This document shows positions 25,034-36,344 of a stretch of DNA of 58,752 nucleotides, in pieces. The notes under the pieces were generated by a model. The model worked only from the letters and a program-made list of their open reading frames with translations, was not told the DNA's origin and made no database searches. The translations under genes were made by a program, and so were the position numbers. Each line of letters opens with the position of its first letter. Within the stretch, counting starts at the first letter, position 1. The DNA lies in contig CALAHN010000031.1 of NCBI GenBank assembly GCA_937891825.1, positions 1 to 58,752 on the forward strand. Reading direction: 5' to 3'. The DNA comes from an uncultured Alphaproteobacteria bacterium. Its GTDB lineage: Bacteria; Pseudomonadota; Alphaproteobacteria; Bin95.

Positions 25034-25335
25034 AGGCCGCGCGCCGCCAGGGCGATCCAGTCCGCCAAGTCTTCCTCCTGCTCATGTCCGGCCGGCGACA
25101 CGCTGATGACGCCGGGCATTTCGGCTTCCGCCGTCGCATCGACGCCATTGCGCCCCAGAGCTTCCGCCGCCGCTTCCGGGGCGAGCCGCAACACCAGTTG
25201 ATCGTTGATCACGCCGGCCAGCATCCGGCCGCCAATGTAAAACATCAAGCCGCCCAGCATTTCGCGTTCGGCCGCCGCGCCGTAGGCAGCCAGCGCCCGC
25301 CGCGTCCGTTCGGCCAAGATCAGGTCGTATGCCAT
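25030..25335 (-). CDS. TfoX N-terminal domain family protein
   Basis: A 101-residue protein of the TfoX_N family. The typical core is present: LAAYGAAAEREMLGGLMFYIGGRMLAGVI, then QLVLRLAPEAAAEALG. Such short proteins are widespread, and their link to DNA uptake (as in the Haemophilus regulator Sxy/TfoX) is not established for stand-alone copies. ATG 25335 is preceded by GGGAG with good spacing. The stop overlaps the start of the small membrane protein. It is divergent from the sulfotransferase-like gene, with 38 bp between starts. Confidence 0.86.
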   Translation of the reverse strand: MAYDLILAERTRRALAAYGAAAEREMLGGLMFYIGGRMLAGVINDQLVLRLAPEAAAEALGRNGVDATAEAEMPGVISVSPAGHEQEEDLADWIALAARGL

Positions 25336-25373
25336 GGCTTGCTCCCGCCCCGGACCGTATGCACGCTTCCGCC

Positions 25374-26108
25374 ATGGAAGAAAACCGAATCGTCGCCATG
25401 TGGTCCGGTCCGCGCAATGTCTCGACCGCGCTGATGTACAGCTTCGCCCAGCGCGCCGACACGGCCGTCTGGGACGAGCCCTATTACGCCGCCTGGCTCG
25501 CCGCGACCGGCGAGCCGCACCCGATGCGCGCCGCGATCCTGACCGCCGGCCCGACCGCGCCCGCCAATGTCGCGGAGCGCATCCTTCAGCCAACTATCCA
25601 GCCGGTGCATTACCAGAAACACATGACGCACCACATGCTGCCGGACTTCGCGCTCGACCGCTGGTTCGCCCGCGCGTCCCACGCTTTCCTGATCCGCGAG
25701 CCGGCTTCGGTGCTGGCGTCCTATAGGGCGAAGTACGACCATGTCTCGCTCGCGCTCATCGGCTATCCGCAACAGGCGGACCTGTTCGACCGCGCCGCGG
25801 ACGCCCTTGGCCGCGCCCCGCCGGTGATCCGGGGCCGCGACATCCAGAACGCGCCGGAGAAAGCCCTGCCCGCCCTGACCGCGGCCCTCGGCCTCGCCTT
25901 CGATCCGGCGATGCTCGTCTGGGCCAGCGGTCCGAAGCCCTATGACGGCGTCTGGGCGCCCCATTGGTACGACAAGGTCTGGGCCAGCACGGGCTTCGTG
26001 CCCGCCGTCGGCCAGAGCCATCCCGATCTGCCGGCGCCGCTGGCGCGCCTAGCCGATGCGGCCGAGGCGCAATACCGGAGGCTTGAAGCCTACGCGCTCG
26101 CGGTCTGA
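25374..26108 (+). CDS. Sulfotransferase-like family protein
   Basis: A 244-residue protein of the branch often annotated as a sulfotransferase family protein. The N-terminal phosphate-binding-like loop AMWSGPRNVSTALMYSF resembles the 5'-PSB loop that holds PAPS. IREPASVLASYR resembles the 3'-phosphate-binding segment. Real sulfotransferase activity has not been shown for most of this group. I chose ATG 25374; alternatives at 25359 or 25329 add weak sequence. It is convergent with the amidase, with 19 bp between ends. Confidence 0.75.
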   Translation: MEENRIVAMWSGPRNVSTALMYSFAQRADTAVWDEPYYAAWLAATGEPHPMRAAILTAGPTAPANVAERILQPTIQPVHYQKHMTHHMLPDFALDRWFARASHAFLIREPASVLASYRAKYDHVSLALIGYPQQADLFDRAADALGRAPPVIRGRDIQNAPEKALPALTAALGLAFDPAMLVWASGPKPYDGVWAPHWYDKVWASTGFVPAVGQSHPDLPAPLARLADAAEAQYRRLEAYALAV

Positions 26109-26127
26109 GGCGCGCCGATCCCGCCCG

Positions 26128-27543
26128 TCAGCGCGGATCGACCGGCCGGCCGGTCGGCAGGTTGAGCGCCTGCTCCAGACAGCGCGCGTAGGCGAGCGCC
26201 AGGTCTTCCCGGCGCTGGGGCGTCATGATCTGGATGCCGACAGGCAGATCGTCCCGGGTGAACCCCGCCGGGATCGCGGCGACCGGGTTGGAGAGCGGCA
26301 CCGTGCCCCAGCATTGATGGAACCAGCGCGGCGGGTTGGACCCGGCCCATTCGTCGACATCCGCCCCGCCGCGCAAAGATTTCGCGAAGGGCGGCACGCC
26401 GACGGTCGGCGTGACGAAGGCGTCGTAGGTCTGGAACAGCGCCGCCATGCGGTCGTAGAGTTCGGCCCGCCAGCGCTGCGCTTCCGCCAGTTGGCCGATC
26501 GTGAGAGCCCGTCCGGCGTCCAGCAACAGGCCCTGCACGGGCTCCAGCCTGGCGCGGTTGGCATCGGTGAAAGCTTCGCGCTCGGTCAGATAGTTGAAGC
26601 TGATCAGGCGCTGGAACAGAACGTCGATCCGCCCGAAGTCCGGCCGGGTCTCCTCGACGACAGCGCCCATATCCTCGAACTTCGCGACGGCGGCGCGGCA
26701 GACCCGCTCGACTTCGGGATCGACGCCGCCAAGGCCGAGGTCGAGGGCGAAGGCGACGCGCTTCGGCGGCCGGGCCGTCTGGACGGCGCGCGTGAACTGG
26801 CCTGGGTCTTCCTGCTGGGTCAGGGCGTCCTCCGGCGCGTGGGCGGACATCGCATCCAGGAAGAGCGCCACGTCGGCGACGGTCCGGGCCATCGGGCCCT
26901 GGACGGAGAGCGGGCTGAAGGCGCGCTTCGAAGGCGCGCGGGGCACGCGGCCGGGGCTTGGGCGGATGCCGACCGCGCCGGAAAACGCCGCCGGAATGCG
27001 CAAACTGCCGCCGACGTCCGAGCCATGCGCCAGCCAGACCTCGCCCGCCGCCACCGCAGCCGCCGCGCCGCCGGAGGAGCCGCCCGACGTCCGGTCATGG
27101 CCATAGGGCGTGGCGGTCGCGCCGAATACCGCATTGTCGGTGACCGGCAGCATCCCGAACTCCGGCGTGTTCGATTTGGCGATCACGTTGGCGCCGCGCG
27201 CTTCCAGCAGGCGCACCAGCGGATCGGAGGTCTTGGCGATATTGTCCTTGAACAGGGCGCAGCCATAGGTGGTCGGCAGACCGGCGACATCGATCAGGTC
27301 CTTGATCGCGATCGGCAGCCCTGCGAGATCGGCCGGGTGCTCGCCTGATCGGGCGCCCGCGGCCTCGCGGCGCTTCGCCCGGTCGCGCGCCCGCTCGAAA
27401 TCCCGGATCGGCAGGGCGTTCAGGCGCCCGTCGATCGCCTCGATCCGCTGGATCGCCGCCTCGACGAATTCGGACGGTTTCGCCGCGCCAGACTGCAAGG
27501 CCGCGACCGCCTCGGTCGCCGTCATACGGATCAATTCATGCAT
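26128..27543 (-). CDS. Amidase signature family enzyme
   Basis: A 471-residue amidase with the complete signature. The lysine is in PIAIKDLIDV, the cis-serine is in DRTSGGSSGGAAAAV, and the nucleophile is in GSDVGGSLRIPA. The C-terminal NPVAAIPAGF..DDLPVGIQIM is standard. The substrate is unknown and could be a nitrile-derived amide, an aryl amide or a cyclic imide. It is distinct in sequence from the amidase at 9.1-10.6 kb, so it is not a recent duplicate. A TTAA-N6-TTAACCAT box is 24-41 bp upstream. Confidence 0.94.
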   Translation of the reverse strand: MHELIRMTATEAVAALQSGAAKPSEFVEAAIQRIEAIDGRLNALPIRDFERARDRAKRREAAGARSGEHPADLAGLPIAIKDLIDVAGLPTTYGCALFKDNIAKTSDPLVRLLEARGANVIAKSNTPEFGMLPVTDNAVFGATATPYGHDRTSGGSSGGAAAAVAAGEVWLAHGSDVGGSLRIPAAFSGAVGIRPSPGRVPRAPSKRAFSPLSVQGPMARTVADVALFLDAMSAHAPEDALTQQEDPGQFTRAVQTARPPKRVAFALDLGLGGVDPEVERVCRAAVAKFEDMGAVVEETRPDFGRIDVLFQRLISFNYLTEREAFTDANRARLEPVQGLLLDAGRALTIGQLAEAQRWRAELYDRMAALFQTYDAFVTPTVGVPPFAKSLRGGADVDEWAGSNPPRWFHQCWGTVPLSNPVAAIPAGFTRDDLPVGIQIMTPQRREDLALAYARCLEQALNLPTGRPVDPR

Positions 27544-27566
27544 GGAATGCCGCTCCCCCCAAACCC

Positions 27567-27584
27567 TTAACGAAATTTAACCAT
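27567..27584. promoter_or_regulatory. Possible CtrA-type half-site cluster
   Basis: TTAA, six bases, then TTAACCAT. TTAACCAT is the CtrA half-site in Caulobacter-type alphaproteobacteria. The spacing here is 6 rather than the usual 7. It sits between the divergent amidase and ABC transporter genes. The call is weak because AT-rich stretches give such matches by chance. Confidence 0.3.
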
Positions 27585-27733
27585 AAACCCGGTTGGACAG
27601 CGAGGCGTCAGGCTTGTAGAACCCCCGCCACACGCGCCACATGCCCGCCGAAAAAAGCGAGCGGGCGTCGCTGGGCCGCCGCGCGGTCCCGCTGGCGCAA
27701 ATCTGATGCTCGTGACGCCGGGGAGGCGACTAC

Positions 27734-28693
27734 ATGGCCGACATGATTGTGGCTGACGCGCTTGTGAAGGATTTCGGGGCGCATCGCGCCGTCGACGCCG
27801 TTTCCTTGACGGTGAAGCGCGGCGAGGTCCTGGGTTTTCTCGGCCCCAACGGCGCCGGCAAGTCGACGACGATGAAAATGCTGACCGGCTTCCTGAAGCC
27901 GACGTCCGGGCGCGCCGAGATCATGGGCCATGACGTCGCGGTCGATGCGATGGCCGCCCGCCGCATGCTGGGCTATCTGCCCGAAGGCGCGCCGCTCTAT
28001 CCCGACATGACGCCCTGGGGGTTCCTGCATTTCTGCGCCGAAACCCGCGGCCTGAGGGGTCGGGACCGCACCGCCAAGGTGACGGCGGCGATCGAGCGGA
28101 CGAACCTTGAAGGCGTCGTCATGCAGACGATCGATACGCTGTCGAAAGGCTTCAAGCGCCGGGTCGGCCTCGCCCAGGCGCTGCTGCACGATCCCGATGT
28201 GCTGATCCTGGACGAACCGACCGATGGCCTCGACCCCAATCAGAAGCATGAGGTGCGCGAACTGATCCGCGAGATAGCGCCGGAGAAAGCCATCGTCATC
28301 TCGACCCACATCCTCGAGGAGGTCGACGCGATCTGCTCGCGCGCCGTCATCATCGCGGCCGGCAAGGTGATCGCCGACGGCTCGCCTGCCGCCCTGGCGG
28401 AGCGGTCGCCGCTCTTCAACGCCGTCGCGGTGCTGTTGCCCAAGGACATGGCGGCGGCGGGCAAGGCGGCGCTCGAGGCGCTGGATCAGGTTGCGGAGGT
28501 GCGCGTGCAGGCGCTGGCGGACGGCCTCGCCAAGCTGATCGTCGCGCCGAAGAACAAGCAGACGATCCTGAATACGGTGGCCGGCGCGCTGGCGGACGCG
28601 AATGTCGAGGCGATTTCGATCCGCCCCGAAGCAGCCGCGTTGGAAGACCTGTTCCGCCAGTTGACCCGCGGAACCGAGCAGGAGGCCGCCTGA
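27734..28693 (+). CDS. ABC transporter ATP-binding protein (Gld-like cluster)
   Basis: A 319-residue ATPase. Walker A is GPNGAGKST (about 38-46) and the Q-loop region is YLPEGAPLYPDMT. The signature region is LSKGFKRRVGLAQAL, slightly altered from LSGGQ. Walker B is VLILDEPTDGLD, followed by the H-loop in STHILEE. The C-terminal extension of about 90 residues matches the GldA/NatA type of exporter ATPases. It drives the downstream permease. GGGAGG lies 7 bases before the ATG. The permease ATG overlaps this stop by one base. Confidence 0.93.
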   Translation: MADMIVADALVKDFGAHRAVDAVSLTVKRGEVLGFLGPNGAGKSTTMKMLTGFLKPTSGRAEIMGHDVAVDAMAARRMLGYLPEGAPLYPDMTPWGFLHFCAETRGLRGRDRTAKVTAAIERTNLEGVVMQTIDTLSKGFKRRVGLAQALLHDPDVLILDEPTDGLDPNQKHEVRELIREIAPEKAIVISTHILEEVDAICSRAVIIAAGKVIADGSPAALAERSPLFNAVAVLLPKDMAAAGKAALEALDQVAEVRVQALADGLAKLIVAPKNKQTILNTVAGALADANVEAISIRPEAAALEDLFRQLTRGTEQEAA

Positions 28694-29427
28694 TGGGCGC
28701 GTTGATCACTGTCGCGAAACGTGAGTTCGCGGGCTATTTCGCGACCCCGGTCGCGGCGATCTTTCTGATTATTTTCCTTGCGCTGGTCGCCGCGATCACG
28801 TTCTTCATCGGCTATTTCCTGGAACGCGGCAACGCCGACCTGCAGCCGTTCTTCAATTTCCATCCCTGGCTCTACCTGTTCTTCGCGCCCGCGCTCTCCA
28901 TGCGCCTCTGGGCGGAAGAACGGCGGCAGGGCACGATCGAGCTGTTCCTGACCCTGCCGATCCCGCTCTGGGCGGCCGTGCTTGGGAAGTTCGTGGCGGC
29001 CTGGATGTTCCTCGGCCTCGCGCTCGTCCTGACCTTCCCGATGTGGGTTACGGTCAATGTGCTGGGCGAGCCGGATAACGGCGTCATCCTGGCGAGCTAT
29101 CTCGGCTCCTTCCTGATGGCAGGCGGATATCTCGCCATCGGCTCCTGCCTGTCGGCCGCGACCAAGAACCAGGTGATCGCCTTCGTGCTGACGGTCACGG
29201 TCGCATTCCTGTTCACGGCCGGCGGCGCCGGATTCCTCAGCGATCTGGTCGCCGAGTTCGTCTCCAAGTCCGTGCTGGACGGCATTGCGGGCGTTTCGGT
29301 GCTGCCGCACTTCAATCAGATCGTGAAAGGCATGATCGCCTTCAAGGACCTCGCCTATTTCGTGGCGCTGATCGTCGCATGGTTGTTGGCGACGATGGTG
29401 CTGGTCGACTACAAGAAAGCGGGATGA
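28693..29427 (+). CDS. ABC transporter permease (GldF-like)
   Basis: A 244-residue integral membrane protein with about six segments, starting FAGYFATPVAAIFLIIFLALVA and ending ALIVAWLLATMVLVDY. The RLWAEERRQGTIELFLTLPI loop is the hallmark of the ABC-2/GldF permeases that pair with NatA-like ATPases. It starts within the ATPase stop and overlaps the next gene by four bases (ATGA), so translation of the whole set is coupled. Confidence 0.92.
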   Translation: MGALITVAKREFAGYFATPVAAIFLIIFLALVAAITFFIGYFLERGNADLQPFFNFHPWLYLFFAPALSMRLWAEERRQGTIELFLTLPIPLWAAVLGKFVAAWMFLGLALVLTFPMWVTVNVLGEPDNGVILASYLGSFLMAGGYLAIGSCLSAATKNQVIAFVLTVTVAFLFTAGGAGFLSDLVAEFVSKSVLDGIAGVSVLPHFNQIVKGMIAFKDLAYFVALIVAWLLATMVLVDYKKAG

Positions 29428-31430
29428 CGGATATGTTTGGCGCAAAAGCCCGCAGCGGCGCGCTCGCCGCGGTTTTCCTTCTGGTGATCGCCGTCGGTTT
29501 CGTGGCGACGGTGCTTCTGGCGAATAACGCCCTGAAGACCGCCCGTGTCGACCTGACCGACCAGGGCCTCTTCACCCTGTCGCCCGGAACGCTGAACGTG
29601 ATTCAGTCGATCGACGAGCCGATCACGCTGCGCTTCTATTTCTCGGACCGGCTGGCCCGGGAAATTCCGCAGATCGGCATTTACGGCAATCGCGTCCAGG
29701 ACATGCTGGAAGAATTCGCGGCGCGCGGCAAAGGCAATATCCGCCTGGAAGTGCTGGATCCGCTGCCGTTCACCGATGAGGAAGACCGCGCCGTCGCCTT
29801 CGGGCTGAAGGGCGTTCCGGTCGATCAGACCGGCGAGACCGTGTATTTCGGCCTGGCCGGCTCCAACTCCACCGACTATCAACTGGCGATCCCGTTCTTC
29901 GACGAGCAGCGCGAGAAATTCCTGGAATACGATCTGGCGCGCATGGTCTACGGCCTCGCCAATCCGGACAAGCCGAAGGTCGGCGTCATCACCAAGCTGC
30001 CGCTTTCGGGCTCGCAACTCGCCCGCGGCGCCCCGACCGGGCCGGACGATAGCTGGATGGTCTGGGCCCAGGCCCAGAATCTCTTCGACCTCGAGGAGAT
30101 CGATCCCCTGACCCAGAAGCTGCCGGACGACCTGCAACTTCTGGCTTTGATCCATCCGCCGTTCATGAGCGACCTCGCGCTCTATGCGATCGATCAATAT
30201 GTGCTGAACGGCGGTAAGCTGATCGTGTTCGTCGACCCGCACAGCGAGGCCGACGCCTCGCGGCCGCCGACATCCGCCAGCGGCGCCCAGCAGGTCGATT
30301 TCGGCTCGACCGGCAACATGCAGACGCTGTTCGACGCCTGGGGCGTCGACGTGCCGGCCGACGATGTGGTCGGCGACCTGAAGAACGGCCAGAAGGTGCG
30401 TGCGCCCGACGAAAGCCGCACCCGCGTGCAGGCCGTGCTGTATCCGCTGTGGATGCAGCTCCGCAACAGCGATTTCTCCACGACGGACATCGCGACCAGC
30501 CAGCTCGAGGTGTTCCGCATCGCGTCGCCCGGCCATATCGTCGCCAAGGAAGGCGGCCTGACGGTCGAGCCGCTGATCGGGACCTCCGACCAGGGCGGCA
30601 TCGTCTCCGTCAGCCGCATCCAGGGCCGCAAGCCCGATATCGTCGGCATCGCCAACGATATGAAGCCGGACGGCGTCAAGGTGATTTCGGCGCGGTTGAC
30701 CGGAACCGCCAGGACCGCCTTTCCGGACGGTCCGCCGCAGCCGATCGACATGAAGGACGACGACGCCTCCGCCGACAAGAAAGCCGCGGCGGCCGCGAAG
30801 TGGGAGGAGTTGAAGGCGAAGCACTTGAGCGCGTCCAAGGGATCGGTCGCCGTCGTCCTGACCGCGGACGTCGACATGCTGGCCGATGGCCTCTGGGTGC
30901 GGGTGCAGGACCTGTTCGGCCAGCGCATCGCCATGCCGACCGCCAGCAATGGCGCTTTCTTCCAGAACCTGCTGGAGAACATGACCGGCTCGTCCGATCT
31001 GATCGGCTTGCGCAGCCGCGGCGGCTTCCAGCGGCCGTTCACCATGATCCAGGAGATCGAGCGCGGCGCCGAGCGGGCGTTTCGCGCCAAGGAGCAGGAA
31101 CTGCTGACCCGGCTGGCGGAAGCCGAGCAGAAGCTCGGTCAGGTCAAGCAGGCGACCAATGCGGCGGGCGAAACCCAGTTGGTGCTGTCCGATGCGCAGC
31201 GCGCCGAAATCAAGTCCTTCCAGGATGAGATGCTGCGCGTCCGCAAGGAGCTGCGCGACGTGCAGTTCGCGCTCCGCTCCGACGTGGAGGAACTGAACGG
31301 CTGGATCAAGGCGATCAACATCGCCGGGATGCCGCTGATCGTCGCCTTCCTGGCGCTCGTCGGCGCCTTCGCCCGCAGCCGCGCGCGCAAGTCGTTTCAG
31401 GCGAATTTCCCGGGCAACGTCCGCGCCTAA
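29424..31430 (+). CDS. GldG-like ABC-associated membrane protein
   Basis: A 668-residue protein with one N-terminal membrane helix (ALAAVFLLVIAVGFVATVLLA) and one near the C-terminus (MPLIVAFLALVGAFA). The large region between is presumably extracytoplasmic. It contains the GldG/IFT52-type domain (LLALIHPPFMSDLALYAID, NGGKLIVFVDP). A coiled-coil stretch precedes the last helix (FRAKEQELLTRLAEAEQKLG). These proteins occur with GldA/GldF-like ABC genes in many non-gliding bacteria, and the cargo is unknown. ATG 29424 overlaps the permease stop. Confidence 0.9.
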   Translation: MTDMFGAKARSGALAAVFLLVIAVGFVATVLLANNALKTARVDLTDQGLFTLSPGTLNVIQSIDEPITLRFYFSDRLAREIPQIGIYGNRVQDMLEEFAARGKGNIRLEVLDPLPFTDEEDRAVAFGLKGVPVDQTGETVYFGLAGSNSTDYQLAIPFFDEQREKFLEYDLARMVYGLANPDKPKVGVITKLPLSGSQLARGAPTGPDDSWMVWAQAQNLFDLEEIDPLTQKLPDDLQLLALIHPPFMSDLALYAIDQYVLNGGKLIVFVDPHSEADASRPPTSASGAQQVDFGSTGNMQTLFDAWGVDVPADDVVGDLKNGQKVRAPDESRTRVQAVLYPLWMQLRNSDFSTTDIATSQLEVFRIASPGHIVAKEGGLTVEPLIGTSDQGGIVSVSRIQGRKPDIVGIANDMKPDGVKVISARLTGTARTAFPDGPPQPIDMKDDDASADKKAAAAAKWEELKAKHLSASKGSVAVVLTADVDMLADGLWVRVQDLFGQRIAMPTASNGAFFQNLLENMTGSSDLIGLRSRGGFQRPFTMIQEIERGAERAFRAKEQELLTRLAEAEQKLGQVKQATNAAGETQLVLSDAQRAEIKSFQDEMLRVRKELRDVQFALRSDVEELNGWIKAINIAGMPLIVAFLALVGAFARSRARKSFQANFPGNVRA

Positions 31431-31446
31431 GCTGAGGATTGAAGCT

Positions 31447-32628
31447 ATGAACGTTCGTCTTCTGGCGCTCCTGACTGCGATCGTGCTCGGCATCGGCGCC
31501 GCCGCTTATTATTTCGGGCAGGAACGCCAGGCCCTGCAGGTCGAGGCTTTCCAGCCCGGCCCGCTGACGCCCGGCCTCGAGGTCCGCATCAACGACGTGG
31601 ACGAGGCGCGCCTGCAAAGCCAGGAAGGCGGCGTGTTGACCTTGAAGCGCGCCGACGGCCAATGGGCGATCCAGGAGCATTTCGGCTACCGCGCCAATCA
31701 GGAGCGGGTCCGGACGCTGCTGAAGGCCGCGGCGACCCTGGAGAAGATCGAGCCCAAGACCGCGAAGGCGGAGAACCATGCGCGTCTCAACCTGGAAGAT
31801 CCCGCCAATGAGATGTCGCTGGCGACCCGGATCACGCTGGAAGCCAAGGACGAACCCGTCCTCGATGTGGTCGTCGGCCTGAACCGGCCCGAAATCCAGG
31901 GCGGCGGCGCCTTCGTCCGGCTTTGGGGCGAAGACCAGACCTGGCTGACGAAAGAGGATTTCAAGCCGCAGCGCCGCTTGATGGACCTGATCGACCGGAA
32001 CGTGGTGAATATCGACGGTCGGCGCATGCGCTCTGTCCGCGTGCAGCATCCGGCGCCGGACGCAGCCGCCGCCGGCGGCGCGGTCGCGGAGATGGTCCTG
32101 ATCGCGAAGGCGACGCCGGACATGGCGTCATACAGCCTTGGCGCGGCGATCCCGGAAGGCATGGCGCCGAAGCCGGACCATGAGCTTGCAAGCGTCGTCC
32201 GCCTGCCGGATTTCCTGATCCTGGACGATGTGCAGCCCGCGAGCCAGATCGCGCTGACAAAGCCGGTCGTCACGGTCTTCGAGACCTTCGACGGCCTGCG
32301 CCTGACTTTCCGCGCCGAAGCGCAGGCGGACGGCAAGATCTGGACGACCATCGCCGCCGAAGCCGCTGACCGCACGCCCGGCCTGGAGGCGTTCATCGAA
32401 GCCGAGAAGGGCAAGGATTCCGAGGAAGGCCGGATCGCCGACCAGATGAAGTCGGTCGAAGCGGTCGCGGCCGAAATCGCGGCGATCGCGAAGAATGTCG
32501 ACGGCTGGGCCTATCGCCTGACCGACTACAAAACCAAACGCCTGACCGCGACGACCGAAGACCTCGTCGAAACGCCCCCGCCCCCGCGCCCGGCCGCGCC
32601 CGAAGGCCAGGCGCCGCGGGCGCAATAG
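31447..32628 (+). CDS. DUF4340 domain protein, partner of the Gld-like ABC system
   Basis: A 393-residue protein anchored by an N-terminal helix (LLALLTAIVLGIGAAAYYF). DUF4340-type beta-rich domains follow: GVLTLKRADGQWAIQEHFGYRAN, then VVVGLNRPEIQGGGAFVRL..ED..WL. A Pro-rich tail ends it (PPPPRPAAPEGQ). It is probably a periplasm-facing component that works with the GldG-like protein, to judge by its constant co-occurrence with that gene. It begins 16 bp after the GldG-like stop. It is convergent with gyrB, with a GC-rich hairpin between. Confidence 0.88.
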   Translation: MNVRLLALLTAIVLGIGAAAYYFGQERQALQVEAFQPGPLTPGLEVRINDVDEARLQSQEGGVLTLKRADGQWAIQEHFGYRANQERVRTLLKAAATLEKIEPKTAKAENHARLNLEDPANEMSLATRITLEAKDEPVLDVVVGLNRPEIQGGGAFVRLWGEDQTWLTKEDFKPQRRLMDLIDRNVVNIDGRRMRSVRVQHPAPDAAAAGGAVAEMVLIAKATPDMASYSLGAAIPEGMAPKPDHELASVVRLPDFLILDDVQPASQIALTKPVVTVFETFDGLRLTFRAEAQADGKIWTTIAAEAADRTPGLEAFIEAEKGKDSEEGRIADQMKSVEAVAAEIAAIAKNVDGWAYRLTDYKTKRLTATTEDLVETPPPPRPAAPEGQAPRAQ

Positions 32629-32648
32629 TTCGCCCGCCGGCGGCGGGT

Positions 32649-32685
32649 GGGGGCGGCGGAGCGGCTTGCCGCCTGCCCCGCCCCC
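32649..32685. terminator. Bidirectional GC-rich hairpin between DUF4340 gene and gyrB
   Basis: GGGGGCGG (32649-32656) and CCGCCCCC (32678-32685) are exact complements. GCGG and CCGC inside can form an inner stem. It lies between two convergent stops, a common place for a bidirectional terminator. There is no T-run, so Rho-independent termination is not certain. Confidence 0.45.
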
Positions 32686-32691
32686 TCGCCC

Positions 32692-35133
<2,442 letters not shown>

Positions 35134-35156
35134 TCATTCGCCCTTGAACTTGAAAC

Positions 35157-36323
35157 TCATGTGATGATGGCGCGGTCGCCGCTTTGCCCAAGCGTCAGCC
35201 AGTCGGCCCGGCCGGATAGCGGCGCCAGTTGGCCGGCGTCCGCGCCGGAGACCCATAACTGCCCGCCGAGCGCCAGCGCCTCATCGAAGAGGGCGTCGCG
35301 CCGGACGGGATCGAAATGCGCCGCCGCCTCGTCCAGCAGCAGCAGCGGCGCCATGCCGATGGCGCGAGCGACCATGCGGGCGGCGGCGAACGTCAGCGAG
35401 ACCAGCAGCGCCTTCTGCTCGCCGGTCGAGCCGTCGGCGGCGGCCATGCCGGACGCGCGGTCGACGACGGCCATGTCGCTCCGGTGCGGGCCGGCATCGG
35501 TCACGCCGGCGTCCCCGTCGCGGCGGCGGTCGGCGGCGAGCCTCGCCCGCAGCGCATCCTCGGCCCGCAGCGCCGGCCCGTCAGCCAACAGATCCTCGAC
35601 CAGACCGACCACCTGCACCGCAGCGCGCGGGAAGGCGGTGACGCCGTCGGCCGCCGCATGGTCCAGCCGGTGCGCGGCTTCGGCGCGGGCGGCCGCGACA
35701 GCGACGCCGCGCGCCGCCATCTCCGCCTCGAGGGCGTCAAGCCACCGGGCGTCGGCGCCGCCTTCCTTGAGCAGCGCCAGGCGCTGGCGCATGGCGTTGC
35801 GATAAGCGGTCGTCCGTCCGATATGGGCTGGATCGAAGGTTGCGGCAAGCCTGTCCAGATAGCGGCGGCGTTCGTCGGCGCCGTCGACAAACAGGCGGTC
35901 CATCTGCGGCGTCAGCCATACAGCGGCCAGCCGTTCCGCCAGCGCGGTCTGGCCTTTCGCCGGCTCGCCATCGACCTGCACCTTGCGGCTCGAGCCGTCC
36001 TGGACAGCGTCCGCGCCGACGCCAAGCATGGCGGTTCCAAGCGGGCCCTCGACCGTCGCCGCCGCGGCCCAGCCGCCGGGTCCGTCGCGCCGGCCGATCG
36101 CCTGCAGCCGCGCGCCGCGCAGCCCGCGTCCCGGCGTCAACAGCGAGATCGCTTCCAGGATATTGGTCTTGCCGACGCCGTTCGGCCCGGTCAGCACGAC
36201 AGCCGCCGCCTCGGTCTCAAGCCGGAAATCGCCGTAAGACCGGAAGTTCGTCAGCGTCAGGCGTCGCAGGGCGCATCCCGCGGCCCGGTCGGGTCCGGGC
36301 GCCAGTCGGGGCTGGCGGCGCAT
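35157..36323 (-). CDS. recF: DNA replication and repair protein RecF
   Basis: A 388-residue SMC-like ATPase that helps load RecA at gaps with RecO and RecR. The typical LTNFRSYGDF opening is followed by Walker A GPNGVGKTN, the signature STGEQKALLVSL, and Walker B LLLLDEAAAHFD. ATG 36323 was chosen. A TTG at 36341 would add six residues, and neither has a clear ribosome site. dnaN ends 21 bp upstream of the ATG. Confidence 0.95.
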   Translation of the reverse strand: MRRQPRLAPGPDRAAGCALRRLTLTNFRSYGDFRLETEAAAVVLTGPNGVGKTNILEAISLLTPGRGLRGARLQAIGRRDGPGGWAAAATVEGPLGTAMLGVGADAVQDGSSRKVQVDGEPAKGQTALAERLAAVWLTPQMDRLFVDGADERRRYLDRLAATFDPAHIGRTTAYRNAMRQRLALLKEGGADARWLDALEAEMAARGVAVAAARAEAAHRLDHAAADGVTAFPRAAVQVVGLVEDLLADGPALRAEDALRARLAADRRRDGDAGVTDAGPHRSDMAVVDRASGMAAADGSTGEQKALLVSLTFAAARMVARAIGMAPLLLLDEAAAHFDPVRRDALFDEALALGGQLWVSGADAGQLAPLSGRADWLTLGQSGDRAIIT

Positions 36324-36344
36324 GAGGGCAGGTGCGGACAACCG

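Noticed and set aside
27643-27666. GCCCGC/GCGGGC inverted repeat before the ABC ATPase gene
   Set aside because: It has a 12-base loop containing six A residues and only a 6-bp stem; too weak to call a regulatory hairpin.
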